Shown here: positions 1 through 7,700 of the stretch, in pieces | Position numbering within the stretch: position 1 is the first letter of the stretch | Layout: each line of letters opens with the position of its first letter | DNA from: DATATB01 sp036268995 | GTDB taxonomy: Bacteria > Planctomycetota > Planctomycetia > Pirellulales > PNKZ01 | DNA length: 18,176 bases | Direction of reading: 5' to 3' | NCBI GenBank assembly: GCA_036268995.1 | Contig: DATATB010000081.1 | Coordinates: 1-18,176, forward strand | Translations under genes and position numbers: made by a program | The notes under the pieces: model-generated | What the model was told of the DNA's origin: nothing | Databases searched by the model: none | The model's input: the letters and a program-made list of their open reading frames with translations, nothing else

Positions 1-1554
1 GTAGATGCCGCCGTCGTTGCCTTCCACCAGCTCTCCAGTCGGCAGCAACTTGAGCACGCGCGTGCCGCCAGGGGGAGAGGTATTCTGCCCGGCATTGCCG
101 ACAAGGTTCGTCCAGGTGGTGCTCGTTCCAGTTACGTTGCCGCGGAATACGATGCCGGTGTCTTCGGCCGAGCCGGTGGTGTTGGGCCATGTGCCGGTCG
201 TATTCGAAGGCGGCGCATAATCGCCGCCGACGTAAATCTGCGACGAATTGTTGGGGTCCACCGTAATCGCAAAGTTCAACTCGCCCAACGAATAGGGATT
301 GATCCCACCGTCAGCCGTGCCGGGCGTACCCATGGCGGTCCAATTCACGCCTTGATCAGCCGACGACGTCGCGGCCAGATTGCTGGTATCGTTGGTAGTG
401 AAGTAGACGTTCGAAAGCTGATCGTTTTTCCCGACAATGCCCACGTAGAGCGTGTTGTTCTTGCCCACCGCCAACTGGATATTCAGCGCCCCGCTCAACT
501 CGGGCATGCTGGCGATATTGCCGATTTGCACCCACGTGTTGCCATCGCCGCCGTTGCTCACCGGCTGGCCGTTGACGTTGTTGTTCATCTGGCTGCGATA
601 CACACCGGCGTTGGCGCCGATGACCACGGCATAGTACGTCGTGGGCGTGCTGGGATCCTGCACCACGTCGGTCACCGCGCCTGCCGGCAGCGGCGTGGCG
701 GGCGTAAAGGCCGTATACGTGGGCACCCCGTTGGCGTAAGTCATCGTCGATTCGTAAAGCGCGCCGACCGTGTTGGTGTCCAGCGTCAGCGGCGTGAAGT
801 ACTGCGCGCCGCCGTTGTCGGCCGCCATGATGTACTGAGTCAACGTGCCGCTGAGCGTTGAGTCCGATCCCACGGCCACGGCCGCGTAGTTCTTCGTGGG
901 AATGCCCGCAACCTCGTACCAGACGGGGTTCGTCGTGACCGTGCTGCCGACCGACAGGTCTTCCCAAACTCCGCTGATCACGCTGACTGCGCCCGTGGCG
1001 TTGAGTCCGACGTCGCTGTAACTGCCGGTGGCAGCGACCAGCGTGCTGCCAGGGGTCAGACCGCCCGGGAGGCTGTTGCTTGTATCCACGGCCAGCGAGC
1101 TGATCGACATTGAGGCATCGAGCCCTGACGTCGGAATCGCAGTGGCCGGCAACCCGGCCGCCGTGCCGCTGGTTGTCAGAATGTAGTTGTCCTGGTCGGT
1201 GATGGGCGTCCAGGTGGGCCCGGAACTGGTATTCGTGTAATTCGTCGTTTCCCAGATACCGCCGTTGACGGCGCCGACGAACACGATGCCGCCCGACGAG
1301 TTCAGCGGCGTGTCGATGGCGATCGCCTGCACCGACCCAACGGTCGATTTCGGAACATCGTTCACCGGGGTCGACGCCGGATTGGTGATCGGCGCAGGAC
1401 CCTCTTGAATGAACACGGGCTGCACCGGCGTCAGCGCCGTTGTCAGCAGCCGGCGGTCTTCCAGGTTCTCAAAGCCGAGCACGCGGCACTTGGTGCGACT
1501 CTTGGCAATGGAACGGGGCTTGCGACGCAGGGCTTCTTTCCACCACTTACGCAT
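1..1554 (-). CDS. Large secreted BNR/beta-propeller-like protein with LE-x-R-x-LL N-terminal motif (C-terminus outside window)
   Basis: The reverse frame from the ATG at 1554 stays open for 518 codons to the first base of the window, so the C-terminus is missing. Residues 1-30 are very basic (many Arg and Lys) and lead into LEDRRLL at residues 31-37. This matches the LEPR-XLL type N-terminal motif known from large planctomycete surface or secreted proteins. The rest is rich in Thr, Asn, Gly and Ser and has short repeated strands such as FVGAVNGGIWETT, WTPITDQDN and NNSSQIYVGGDY. That pattern is typical of BNR/sortilin-like or Xgh74-like beta-propellers. The last visible residues, GNDGGIY, fit another blade. 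A catalytic activity cannot be assigned; it could be a sialidase-like or glucanase-like propeller, or purely structural or adhesive. An ATG seven bases upstream is out of frame, and no strong ribosome binding site is visible. The frame is certain, the fold is likely, the function is unknown. Confidence 0.85.
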   Translation of the reverse strand, partial: MRKWWKEALRRKPRSIAKSRTKCRVLGFENLEDRRLLTTALTPVQPVFIQEGPAPITNPASTPVNDVPKSTVGSVQAIAIDTPLNSSGGIVFVGAVNGGIWETTNYTNTSSGPTWTPITDQDNYILTTSGTAAGLPATAIPTSGLDASMSISSLAVDTSNSLPGGLTPGSTLVAATGSYSDVGLNATGAVSVISGVWEDLSVGSTVTTNPVWYEVAGIPTKNYAAVAVGSDSTLSGTLTQYIMAADNGGAQYFTPLTLDTNTVGALYESTMTYANGVPTYTAFTPATPLPAGAVTDVVQDPSTPTTYYAVVIGANAGVYRSQMNNNVNGQPVSNGGDGNTWVQIGNIASMPELSGALNIQLAVGKNNTLYVGIVGKNDQLSNVYFTTNDTSNLAATSSADQGVNWTAMGTPGTADGGINPYSLGELNFAITVDPNNSSQIYVGGDYAPPSNTTGTWPNTTGSAEDTGIVFRGNVTGTSTTWTNLVGNAGQNTSPPGGTRVLKLLPTGELVEGNDGGIY

Positions 1555-2070
1555 ACGACATTCGTCCTATCTGCCAGGAATCTGCCGAAGGGATGAACAA
1601 GCACGATACAAGCCGGCAACGAGCGAGTAACACGAACACGCCGAAGCGGAGCTGAAAGGCACGTCCGGCGTCGCTTTGCCCGACCCAAGACGTGAGTCTG
1701 CGGTTACTTTTTGTCCAGCTTCGTTCGAGAGCGGCGATCAGGCAATATGCCAAATGGCAGGCTTGGCCTGGGCGCCGTTTTGCCGCTGCCGGACGCACCC
1801 GACAACTGCCCCTCTGCGAAGCTCCGGTGGACAAAATGCTTACAGGGCCAATGGGAAGAGGCGCCCAGTGCTGAGACATGGATGCGGCTACCGAACTTCA
1901 TGATAGTGGCCACTGCAAGCGGAGCAACTGCATTTTGTCAAGTGCTCCAACAATTACGCGGGCTGCTCCAAATAATCGTTGCGACTGGCCTGACCGCTCA
2001 CGGCGCCCGCGGCGTATCCAAGCCACATTTCGGGCTGCGGATTCTAGATATTTTTCTGAAATCTGGAAGG
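1555..2070. other. Intergenic region without a convincing gene
   Basis: About 516 bases lie between two minus-strand genes. Short open frames exist on both strands, the longest being 136 codons on the plus strand from 1711, but their translations are rich in Arg, Pro and Ser and show no domain, signal peptide or family resemblance. No long inverted repeat like those elsewhere in the window was found. The half next to 1554 should contain the promoter of the propeller gene, but no clear -35/-10 pair was recognised. It could also be a decayed gene. Confidence 0.5.
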
Positions 2071-2904
2071 TCAACCCGCCAACGCCGGCGCCTCGGGCGC
2101 TACCCTCAAAAAGTGGTATAAGAGCAGGCCGGTCGCTACGGCAACATTCAGGGAATCGGTGCCGCGACACATCGCAATGGTGACGCGGCGCTGGCACAAG
2201 CCGGCAGTGCGAGCATCCAGACCGTATCCTTCGCTTCCCAGCAGCAGTCCCAAGCGTTGCGGCCGAACGGCGGTTGCCAGCGGCTCGGCGTCGGCGTCCA
2301 ATACCGTGGCCACCAGTTCGAATCCCGCTTCGTCTCGCAACCGCAGCAGATCCGCCATCAGGTCGGACGACAGCACGATCGGTAATTGAAACACGGCCCC
2401 CATGCTGACGCGCAACACGCGCCGGCAATACAGGTCGCAGCAGCCCGGCCCCAGCACCATTCCATCGGCCCCCAGGGCCGCGCTGGAGCGCACGATCGAC
2501 CCCAGGTTCTCCGGATCCAGCACCTGCGGGCAGATGACCAGGTTGCGGCAGTCGGGTTGGCTCGCCAGCGCCTCGAGCACTAGCCGACTCGAGGGACGAC
2601 GCCCGCAGGCCAAGACGCCGCGATGAAAATTAAAGCCCACGATTCGCGGCACGTCCGCCGTGGACACTACCAGCAATGGCACATGCCGCGGCAGCAGGTT
2701 CTCGAACTCGGCGGCCAGGTGCTCGCCGGCCAGCACGCTTTCGATCTCCAGCCCGCTGGCGAGCAACCGCCGGACCAGCTTGTCGCCTTCGACGACAAAC
2801 TGCCCCTGCCAGCGGGTTGCGTTGGTCTTTTTGAGATCTCGAAACGGTTCGAGCCGCGGGTCGTCGAGGCTGGCGATGCGGATGCACGTCACGCCGCTCA
2901 ACAT
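2071..2904 (-). CDS. SpoU/TrmH-family RNA 2'-O-ribose methyltransferase
   Basis: The 277-residue protein carries the three SPOUT (trefoil-knot) methyltransferase motifs in order. Motif 1 is DPENLGSIVRSS at residues 130-141, with the conserved Asn and Arg. Motif 2 is LLLGSEGYGLD at 220-230. Motif 3 is TDSLNVAVATGLLLY at 249-263, forming the knot that binds S-adenosylmethionine. Residues 20-100 fit the small substrate-binding domain of this family (R-x-G-x-F-x-VEG at 31-40). Members methylate a ribose 2'-OH in rRNA or tRNA in the cytoplasm; RlmB, TrmH and TsnR belong here, and motifs alone do not tell which nucleotide is the target. Length is normal for the domain pair. The ATG at 2904 is the only start that keeps the whole N-terminal domain; no clear Shine-Dalgarno site precedes it. 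The gene stands alone, divergent from the DUF1080 gene, with no functional link to its neighbours. Confidence 0.92.
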   Translation of the reverse strand: MLSGVTCIRIASLDDPRLEPFRDLKKTNATRWQGQFVVEGDKLVRRLLASGLEIESVLAGEHLAAEFENLLPRHVPLLVVSTADVPRIVGFNFHRGVLACGRRPSSRLVLEALASQPDCRNLVICPQVLDPENLGSIVRSSAALGADGMVLGPGCCDLYCRRVLRVSMGAVFQLPIVLSSDLMADLLRLRDEAGFELVATVLDADAEPLATAVRPQRLGLLLGSEGYGLDARTAGLCQRRVTIAMCRGTDSLNVAVATGLLLYHFLRVAPEAPALAG

Positions 2905-3030
2905 AGCTGGGCTTGGATCGAGAGTCGAGGCTGGCAGCCGGCCGCCGCTTGGCTTACTCTGGAAGTAGCTACCGACGGCCGGAAGTCGCGAAAAATAGCA
3001 CGCGTCGCGATGTTTCGCCTATCCAGCCGG

Positions 3031-3044
3031 CGGCAGGCCTGCCG
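3031..3044. promoter_or_regulatory. Perfect 14-bp palindrome in a divergent intergenic region (possible operator)
   Basis: The sequence cggcaggcctgccg is identical to its reverse complement. It sits about 130 bp upstream of the methyltransferase start and about 50 bp upstream of the DUF1080 start, where a dimeric regulator could bind. No regulator gene is nearby and no promoter boxes were recognised. In GC-rich DNA such a palindrome can occur by chance, so this is a weak call. Confidence 0.2.
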
Positions 3045-3091
3045 GGTCTTCCGCTTGCCGGCCGGTGCAACTTCTCTCAGAGATCGTCGAA

Positions 3092-3859
3092 ATGCTTGCA
3101 AATCCACGACATTGGAAGCATAGCCGGATGGCCGGCTTGCTGCTGGTCCTGGCCTTGGCTGCCGGATCGATCTGGGCCTTGCCGATCATCAAGGAATATA
3201 CGAGCGGCAAAGTCTGGCCGGAGCCCAAGGTCGTCGATCCGGGGCCGGTCGGCGGGCCGCCGTCGGACGCCATCGTACTGTTCGACGGCAAGGATCTCTC
3301 AGCCTGGCATGGAGCCGAAAGCTGGAAGGTGGCCGATGGTGTCGCCACCGTCGGCGGTGGGCCGATCTATAGCAAACAGCCGTTCGGCGATTGTCAATTG
3401 CACGTCGAGTGGGCCACGCCTGCGATCGTCAAGGGCTCGGGCCAAGGACGCGGCAACAGCGGCATCTTCTTGCAAGGCGTGTACGAAGTGCAAGTGCTCG
3501 ATTCGTATGAGAACCCGACCTATTACGACGGACAGGCCGGCGCCATCTACAAACAATCGCCGCCGCTGGTCAACGCCTGTCGCAAGCCCGGCGAGTGGCA
3601 AACCTACGACATCATCTTCCGCGCTCCGCGCTTCGATGACGACGGCAAGCTGGCGCACCCGGCCCGGCTGACCGTGCTGCAAAACGGCGTATTAGTCCAG
3701 AACCACACCGAAGTCTTGGGCAACACGTCATACTACCTGGCGCCCGTCTACACGCTCCACGCCGCCAAGCTGCCGCTCATGCTGCAAGCCCACGGCGATC
3801 CGGTTCGCTACCGAAACATCTGGATCCGCGAGCTGAAAAAGATGAAAAGCGGCAAGTGA
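3092..3859 (+). CDS. DUF1080 / 3-keto-disaccharide hydrolase domain protein, membrane-anchored or secreted
   Basis: From the ATG at 3092 the protein has 255 residues. Residues 1-12 are basic, followed by a hydrophobic segment at about 14-31, a signal peptide or uncleaved N-terminal anchor. A Pro-rich linker leads to the DUF1080 domain, which opens with the hallmark LFDGKDLSAWHG near residue 63 and continues with GRGNSGIFLQG, YEVQVLDS, AGAIYKQSPP and a closing YRNIWIREL. DUF1080 is a concanavalin-like beta-sandwich fold, very common in Planctomycetes; some members hydrolyse 3-keto-glycosides, others are unassigned. An in-frame GTG at 3065 gives nine extra residues, and an ATG at 3128 would start just before the hydrophobic segment. 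3092 is preferred because it is ATG and leaves a basic stretch ahead of the segment. It converges with the thioredoxin gene across a 68-bp gap without a clear terminator hairpin. Confidence 0.9.
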   Translation: MLANPRHWKHSRMAGLLLVLALAAGSIWALPIIKEYTSGKVWPEPKVVDPGPVGGPPSDAIVLFDGKDLSAWHGAESWKVADGVATVGGGPIYSKQPFGDCQLHVEWATPAIVKGSGQGRGNSGIFLQGVYEVQVLDSYENPTYYDGQAGAIYKQSPPLVNACRKPGEWQTYDIIFRAPRFDDDGKLAHPARLTVLQNGVLVQNHTEVLGNTSYYLAPVYTLHAAKLPLMLQAHGDPVRYRNIWIRELKKMKSGK

Positions 3860-3927
3860 CAACGCCGCTCCGAAGCCCTGCAGACAACCCGCCAGTTCCG
3901 CTCGCGTCATTCATCATTCCGACTTCA

Positions 3928-4479
3928 TCATTTCCCCAGCAGCTTCACCACCCGCTCCTCCACGTCCTTGTACGTGAACGGCTTGCCGCGGGTGGAATCG
4001 AACCGCTCGGCCAACTGGCCCTGCTGGTCGTAAACGAACACGGCGGGAATCGACGGCAGCTTGAACTTCGCGTACAAGTCGTCCGACGGCTCGCTGGAGA
4101 GCAAGTTGTCGAACGTGGCGTGCTGCCTGGTAAGGAATTCCAGCACCTTGGTGCGCTGGTCCTCCGGCTTGCCGAGCCCTTCGAAGTCCATGCTCAGCGA
4201 GATGCAGGCGACCTGCTCGGGATACGTGTGGTGCAAAGCCACGAGCTTGGGAAACTCCTGCATGCACGGCGCGCATTGCGTGCTCCAGGCATCCATCACC
4301 ACGACCTTGCCGCGATGGCTGGCAACGGTGTCCATGATGCCGCGAAAGTCGGTGATCTTAAGTTCGACTGGTTTTGCCGCCGCGCTCGCGGCCGGCGCCT
4401 TGGCCGCAGCATCGCATCCGCAAACGGCCGGCAACGCGCACAGGGCCAGCATGATCCAAGGGCTGCTTGATCGCACCAT
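3928..4479 (-). CDS. TlpA/ResA-like thioredoxin-fold lipoprotein
   Basis: The 183-residue protein starts with a short hydrophobic leader ending in AVCGC. Cys22 (or Cys20) is a plausible lipid-modified residue, which would tether the protein to the membrane facing the periplasm. A low-complexity Ala/Lys linker leads to a thioredoxin-like domain with VVVMDAWSTQCAPC, so the active-site pair is Cys69-Cys72 (CAPC). The later KLPSIPAVFVYDQQG supplies the expected cis-Pro loop, and GKPFTYKDVEERV forms the last helix. TlpA/ResA proteins reduce disulfides outside the cytoplasm, often keeping the CxxCH cysteines of apocytochrome c ready for heme attachment. The gene starts 12 nt after the stop of a di-heme cytochrome gene on the same strand, so the two are very likely co-transcribed and the role may be cytochrome-related. 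A peroxiredoxin-like (AhpC/TSA) role cannot be excluded, but the CxxC favours TlpA/ResA. Confidence 0.88.
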   Translation of the reverse strand: MVRSSSPWIMLALCALPAVCGCDAAAKAPAASAAAKPVELKITDFRGIMDTVASHRGKVVVMDAWSTQCAPCMQEFPKLVALHHTYPEQVACISLSMDFEGLGKPEDQRTKVLEFLTRQHATFDNLLSSEPSDDLYAKFKLPSIPAVFVYDQQGQLAERFDSTRGKPFTYKDVEERVVKLLGK

Positions 4480-4483
4480 TTTT

Positions 4484-4487
4484 CTCC
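4484..4487 (-). promoter_or_regulatory. Ribosome binding site of the thioredoxin gene
   Basis: On the minus strand GGAG lies four bases before the ATG at 4479, inside the 12-nt gap after the upstream cytochrome stop codon. It supports this ATG as the start and translation from a shared transcript. Confidence 0.55.
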
Positions 4488-4491
4488 GGCT

Positions 4492-6303
4492 CTATAGGGT
4501 TCTAAGATATTCAACCAGGTCGCTGCGCTCCTGCGGCGTCAGTTCGCCTTCGCCGGCCACGCGCTGCGGCGCATGCGGCCCTGTGAGCAAATCGTCCAGC
4601 GATCGGGCCCGGCCATCGTGCAGCAAACGCAAGCGCCGGTGTACGCCCACCAACGACGGCGTGTTAAAGCCGTCGAAAGCGTCGGTCTTTTCGCCCGTGC
4701 CGACGTCGTGGACCTGGCCGTCGGTGAAATAAGGCCCCCGGTGGCAACTGGCGCAATTCGCCTTGCGGCCACTAAACAGCGCGCGCCCACGCTCGGCGGC
4801 GGGTGAAAGTTTGTCGCCGGCTGCCCGGTGCGGATTGGGCGGCGCGGCCAGCGAACCCAGATAAGCCACCAGGGCCTGGCAATCGGCCGCACTCGCCGGC
4901 GGGCCCAGCATCGTTTCCGTCAGGCTGGTGCGCATCGCGTCTTCCAGATTCAATTGCCAGCCATGCCACGTCCACGGACTGGTGTGCGTCACGTTCACCA
5001 GCGGCGGCACGGTCTTGAACGTGTGCTCCGTACGATCGTTCTTGGTGTCCATCGTCACGGCGTTCGGGCCGCCCTCCCAATGGCACGAGTGGCAACTGTA
5101 CCATTGGTCGAGGCTCCGCCGGCCGTCGTAAAAGATCGCTTCTCCGCGCCGAGCCAGCGACGCCTGGGCCGGACGGCCGAGTTGAATCGTCGCCACCTGT
5201 TGCCGCTCGTCCAAATCGACTACCTGCACCGCATCGGTCAGCGCATTGACCACGTACACGCTGCGTCCCTTGGGATCCATGCAGATCGCCAGCGGCCGGC
5301 CCTCGAGCGGGACACGCGTGAACAACTCTGGATCAGCCAGCAGCCGAGGGTCGATATGGTCCCCCGGCCCGCCATAGCTTTGAAACTTCAGCGCCGAAGT
5401 GCGAAACAGCAGCAATTCGTGCGTTCCGCCGGCCGCGCACGCCAGCCACTGGCCGTCGGGCGAGATGGCCAGCCCGTGCGGATCGCTCACGGCCATGCCG
5501 GCCGGATCGAGCGTGATGGCCTCGCGCCGCTCGGCCTGATCCAGCCGCACGCGGCCGATGCGGCTGCCCAGCACCCAGCCTTTGCGGATATTGCGCGGCG
5601 TGATGGCATTCTGCCGATAGACCATCCACGGCAGATAAACATATTGCCCATCGGCCGAAACCTGCATCTGTCCCAGGTTGATGCCGCCGGTCGAAACATG
5701 AAACAGCGGCTCGCGCTTGTCGGTATCGACGACCCACACCTGCTGATCGCCATTGCAGCCTACTGCCAGTCGACGGCCATCCGGGGCCAGCGCCAGAAAA
5801 CGCGGCCACGGCCCGACCGCGATGCGGCCCACTGCCTTGCGCGTCTTCAAATCGACAATCACCACCGCACTTTTGCCGGCCAGCGAGACATACGCCAGGC
5901 CGCCGGCCTGGTCCCAAGCCATGCCGTAGGGTTCGCCGCCCACGTGTACGCGGCCCTCGACCAGCAGCCGATCGTCCTGGATCTTCAACAGCACCAGGTC
6001 GCCGGCGTAGCTGGCCACTGCCAGCGCCTGCCGGCCATCGGCCGAAGCGGCCACGGCCGTCGGATGCGCGCCGCAGGCGACTTCATCCAACACCACCCGC
6101 CGCTGCGTATCCACGAGCGAGATCGAGCCGGACGACTGATTGGCCGTCAGCAGCCGGCCGGTTCCAGCCAAGGCCACGTCGACTGGCGAGCGATACGACG
6201 GTTCGGCCGGCGCGCCGCGTGCCACGCCCGCCGTACACAAACATGCACAGGCGACGATCGCTGCCGCCCCTGCCGTTTGCCAACCAGTTCTGATTGCAGC
6301 CAT
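4492..6303 (-). CDS. YVTN beta-propeller fused to a MauG/cytochrome c peroxidase-like di-heme domain
   Basis: From the ATG at 6303 the product has 603 residues, with a signal peptide at about 1-30 (hydrophobic AAAIVACACLCTAGVARG). Residues 35-390 form a YVTN/WD40-like propeller with repeated units such as GGAHPTAVA-type turns, LAVASYAGDLVLL, AYVSLAGKSAVVIVDL and VYVVNALTDAVQVVDL. The C-terminal third has two c-type heme sites, CHSCH at 404-408 and CASCH at 517-521, in the layout of di-heme peroxidase/MauG-like domains (RGEAIFYDGR before heme 1, RGRALFSGRKANC before heme 2, and FNTPSLVGVHRR after it). Such proteins work in the periplasm as electron carriers, peroxidases or oxidants of partner proteins; the substrate is unknown. 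The frame stays open upstream to 6429, but those 42 codons run through a repeated intergenic element, so 6303 is the better start. It heads a unit with the thioredoxin gene. Confidence 0.9.
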   Translation of the reverse strand: MAAIRTGWQTAGAAAIVACACLCTAGVARGAPAEPSYRSPVDVALAGTGRLLTANQSSGSISLVDTQRRVVLDEVACGAHPTAVAASADGRQALAVASYAGDLVLLKIQDDRLLVEGRVHVGGEPYGMAWDQAGGLAYVSLAGKSAVVIVDLKTRKAVGRIAVGPWPRFLALAPDGRRLAVGCNGDQQVWVVDTDKREPLFHVSTGGINLGQMQVSADGQYVYLPWMVYRQNAITPRNIRKGWVLGSRIGRVRLDQAERREAITLDPAGMAVSDPHGLAISPDGQWLACAAGGTHELLLFRTSALKFQSYGGPGDHIDPRLLADPELFTRVPLEGRPLAICMDPKGRSVYVVNALTDAVQVVDLDERQQVATIQLGRPAQASLARRGEAIFYDGRRSLDQWYSCHSCHWEGGPNAVTMDTKNDRTEHTFKTVPPLVNVTHTSPWTWHGWQLNLEDAMRTSLTETMLGPPASAADCQALVAYLGSLAAPPNPHRAAGDKLSPAAERGRALFSGRKANCASCHRGPYFTDGQVHDVGTGEKTDAFDGFNTPSLVGVHRRLRLLHDGRARSLDDLLTGPHAPQRVAGEGELTPQERSDLVEYLRTL

Positions 6304-6395
6304 GAAATGCCACTCGCCAATCTGTCGGACGCCCGCCAGAGCCGATTGTAAGGTGAGGGCAGCATCCGAGGCGAGACCTTTAGGCCACCGCCAGT

Positions 6396-6420
6396 GGGAG
6401 GGCGAGGCTCCTGCCGAGCC
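6396..6420. repeat. Short interspersed GC-rich repeat (reads GEAPAEP in one frame)
   Basis: The segment reads as WEGEAPAEP on the plus strand and GSAGASPSH on the minus strand. From memory, these strings recur in spurious reading frames of planctomycete genomes, which marks a dispersed intergenic repeat. It has short self-complementary ends (ggctc/gagcc). It lies between the divergent cytochrome and aldolase genes and causes the false upstream extension of the cytochrome reading frame. Only one clear copy was seen here, so the repeat claim rests on memory. Confidence 0.45.
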
Positions 6421-6470
6421 AAATATCAATCGACGACTGGTTGTCTCTCAATTGCACCGCGTCTTATATT

Positions 6471-6551
6471 GGGTGCCACTGCTGGCTTGTCCAGCAGTGC
6501 GAAGCTCGATCGGCGCTCCCTCCACTGCTGGACAAGCCAGCAGTGGCACCC
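6471..6551. repeat. 81-bp inverted-repeat element (GTGCCACTGCTGG family, copy 1)
   Basis: Two perfectly complementary 29-bp arms, 6471-6499 and 6523-6551, starting gggtgccactgctgg, flank a 23-bp centre. The same arms occur at 13403-13543 around a longer centre, so this is a dispersed element. It has no coding capacity for a transposase and resembles a MITE or REP-like element. It ends 21 bp before the ATG of the aldolase gene, so a transcript starting upstream would carry a very stable hairpin just ahead of the start codon. No obvious target-site duplication flanks it. Confidence 0.85.
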
Positions 6552-6572
6552 TAGCAGTCGCTAACCATAGCC

Positions 6573-7685
6573 ATGAAAAACGATCTCGCGCCCGTGCCTC
6601 TGGGCTCTACCAAAGACGATCTCGACACTCCGGCCCTCTGCCTCGACCTGGATGCCATGGAGGCGAACATCCGCGCGATGGCCGAGACGTGCCGCCGCGC
6701 CGGCGTCGCCTGGCGACCGCATGCCAAGGGACACAAATCCTCGTACATCGCCCGCTTGCAAGTGGCCGCCGGCGCGCTGGGCGTCACCTGCGCCAAGCTG
6801 GGCGAAGCCGAAATGATGGCCGATGGCGGCGTGACCGATCTGCTGATCGCCAACATGGTCGTCGGCCCGCGCAAGCTCTCGCGGCTCGTGGCCCTGCGCC
6901 GCAAGGCCGATCCGATCGTGTGCGTCGATCATCTCGACCAGGTCGAGCCGCTCAGTCGGGCCTTTGCCCACGAGCCGGCCCCGCTGCGACTGCTGATTGA
7001 AGTGAACATCGGGCTCGATCGCGTGGGCGTCGCTCCGGGCGAACCGGCCGTCGAGCTGGCCCGGGCCATTGCCGCTCGGCCAGGCATTCGGCTGGCCGGC
7101 ATCATGGGCTACGAAGGCCATTTGCTGACGCTGCCCGACCCGGTCGACAAAGGCCGGCAGATTCACGCGGCGCTCGACCAACTGCTCGACACGAAGCGCG
7201 CCATCGAACGCGCGGATATCCCCTGCGGCATCGTGTCATGCGCGGGCACTGGCTCGTACCGTTACGCGATTGAGCACGCCGGCATAACTGAAGTGCAAGC
7301 CGGCGGCGCGATCTTCATGGACGTGTTCTATCGCGAGAAATGCCAGATCACGGACCTGGCCGATGCCTTGACCGTGCTGGCAACCGTCGTCAGCCGGCCG
7401 ACGCCCGATCGCGCCATTATCGATGCCGGCCGCAAGACACTGAACATCGAAGTGGCCACGCCCATCGTCGTCGGGCGCGAAGGCGTCGAAGTCGTCCGGC
7501 TATCAGCCGAGCACGGCGAACTGCGCCTATCCCCGGCGGCCCAAAACCTGCGCATCGGCGATCGGCTCGAGCTGCTGCCCGGCTACGCCGATCTGACCAC
7601 CGTGCTCCACGACGTGTTCTACGGCTTCCGCGGCAACCGCCTCGAAGTCATCCTGCCCATCGAAGCCCGCGGCAAGCTAGCCTAA
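6573..7685 (+). CDS. PLP-dependent D-threonine aldolase / D-serine dehydratase (DSD1) family enzyme
   Basis: The 370-residue protein has the DSD1 family layout. An alanine-racemase-type TIM barrel opens with DLDTPALCLDLDAMEANI and contains RPHAKGHK at 48-55, whose Lys52 should form the Schiff base with pyridoxal phosphate. Later landmarks are LIEVNIGLDRVGV, GIMGYEGH, the phosphate-binding SCAGTGS near 244-250, and ELQAG-like VQAGGAIFMD. The C-terminal D-serine-dehydratase-like domain ends with LLPGYADLTTVLHD and LPIEARGK. Family members cleave D-threonine or other D-3-hydroxy amino acids to glycine and an aldehyde, or deaminate D-serine, usually with a metal ion. Here the metal-binding H-x-D/C position reads Tyr338-Ala-Asp340, so the metal site or substrate may differ. 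No signal peptide is present, so it should be cytoplasmic. No Shine-Dalgarno site is seen, and a hairpin repeat ends 21 bp upstream. Confidence 0.88.
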   Translation: MKNDLAPVPLGSTKDDLDTPALCLDLDAMEANIRAMAETCRRAGVAWRPHAKGHKSSYIARLQVAAGALGVTCAKLGEAEMMADGGVTDLLIANMVVGPRKLSRLVALRRKADPIVCVDHLDQVEPLSRAFAHEPAPLRLLIEVNIGLDRVGVAPGEPAVELARAIAARPGIRLAGIMGYEGHLLTLPDPVDKGRQIHAALDQLLDTKRAIERADIPCGIVSCAGTGSYRYAIEHAGITEVQAGGAIFMDVFYREKCQITDLADALTVLATVVSRPTPDRAIIDAGRKTLNIEVATPIVVGREGVEVVRLSAEHGELRLSPAAQNLRIGDRLELLPGYADLTTVLHDVFYGFRGNRLEVILPIEARGKLA

Positions 7686-7700
7686 AGCCGCGCGCGTTCC

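Noticed and set aside
356..967. 203-codon minus-strand open frame rich in Arg, His and Gly
   Set aside because: It is a different minus-strand frame of the propeller gene that is open from 1554 to 1; the composition is that of a shadow frame.
1711..2121. 136-codon plus-strand open frame in the large intergenic gap
   Set aside because: No signal peptide, domain, ribosome binding site or family-like composition, and it overlaps the end of the methyltransferase gene.
4828..6351. 507-codon plus-strand open frame
   Set aside because: It lies opposite the propeller/di-heme cytochrome gene, has a His/Arg/Gln-rich translation with no domain, and the minus strand shows clear CxxCH and YVTN motifs.
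6304..6429. Upstream extension of the di-heme cytochrome by 42 codons
   Set aside because: The extension reads through a dispersed repeat and would place extra sequence before a proper signal peptide.
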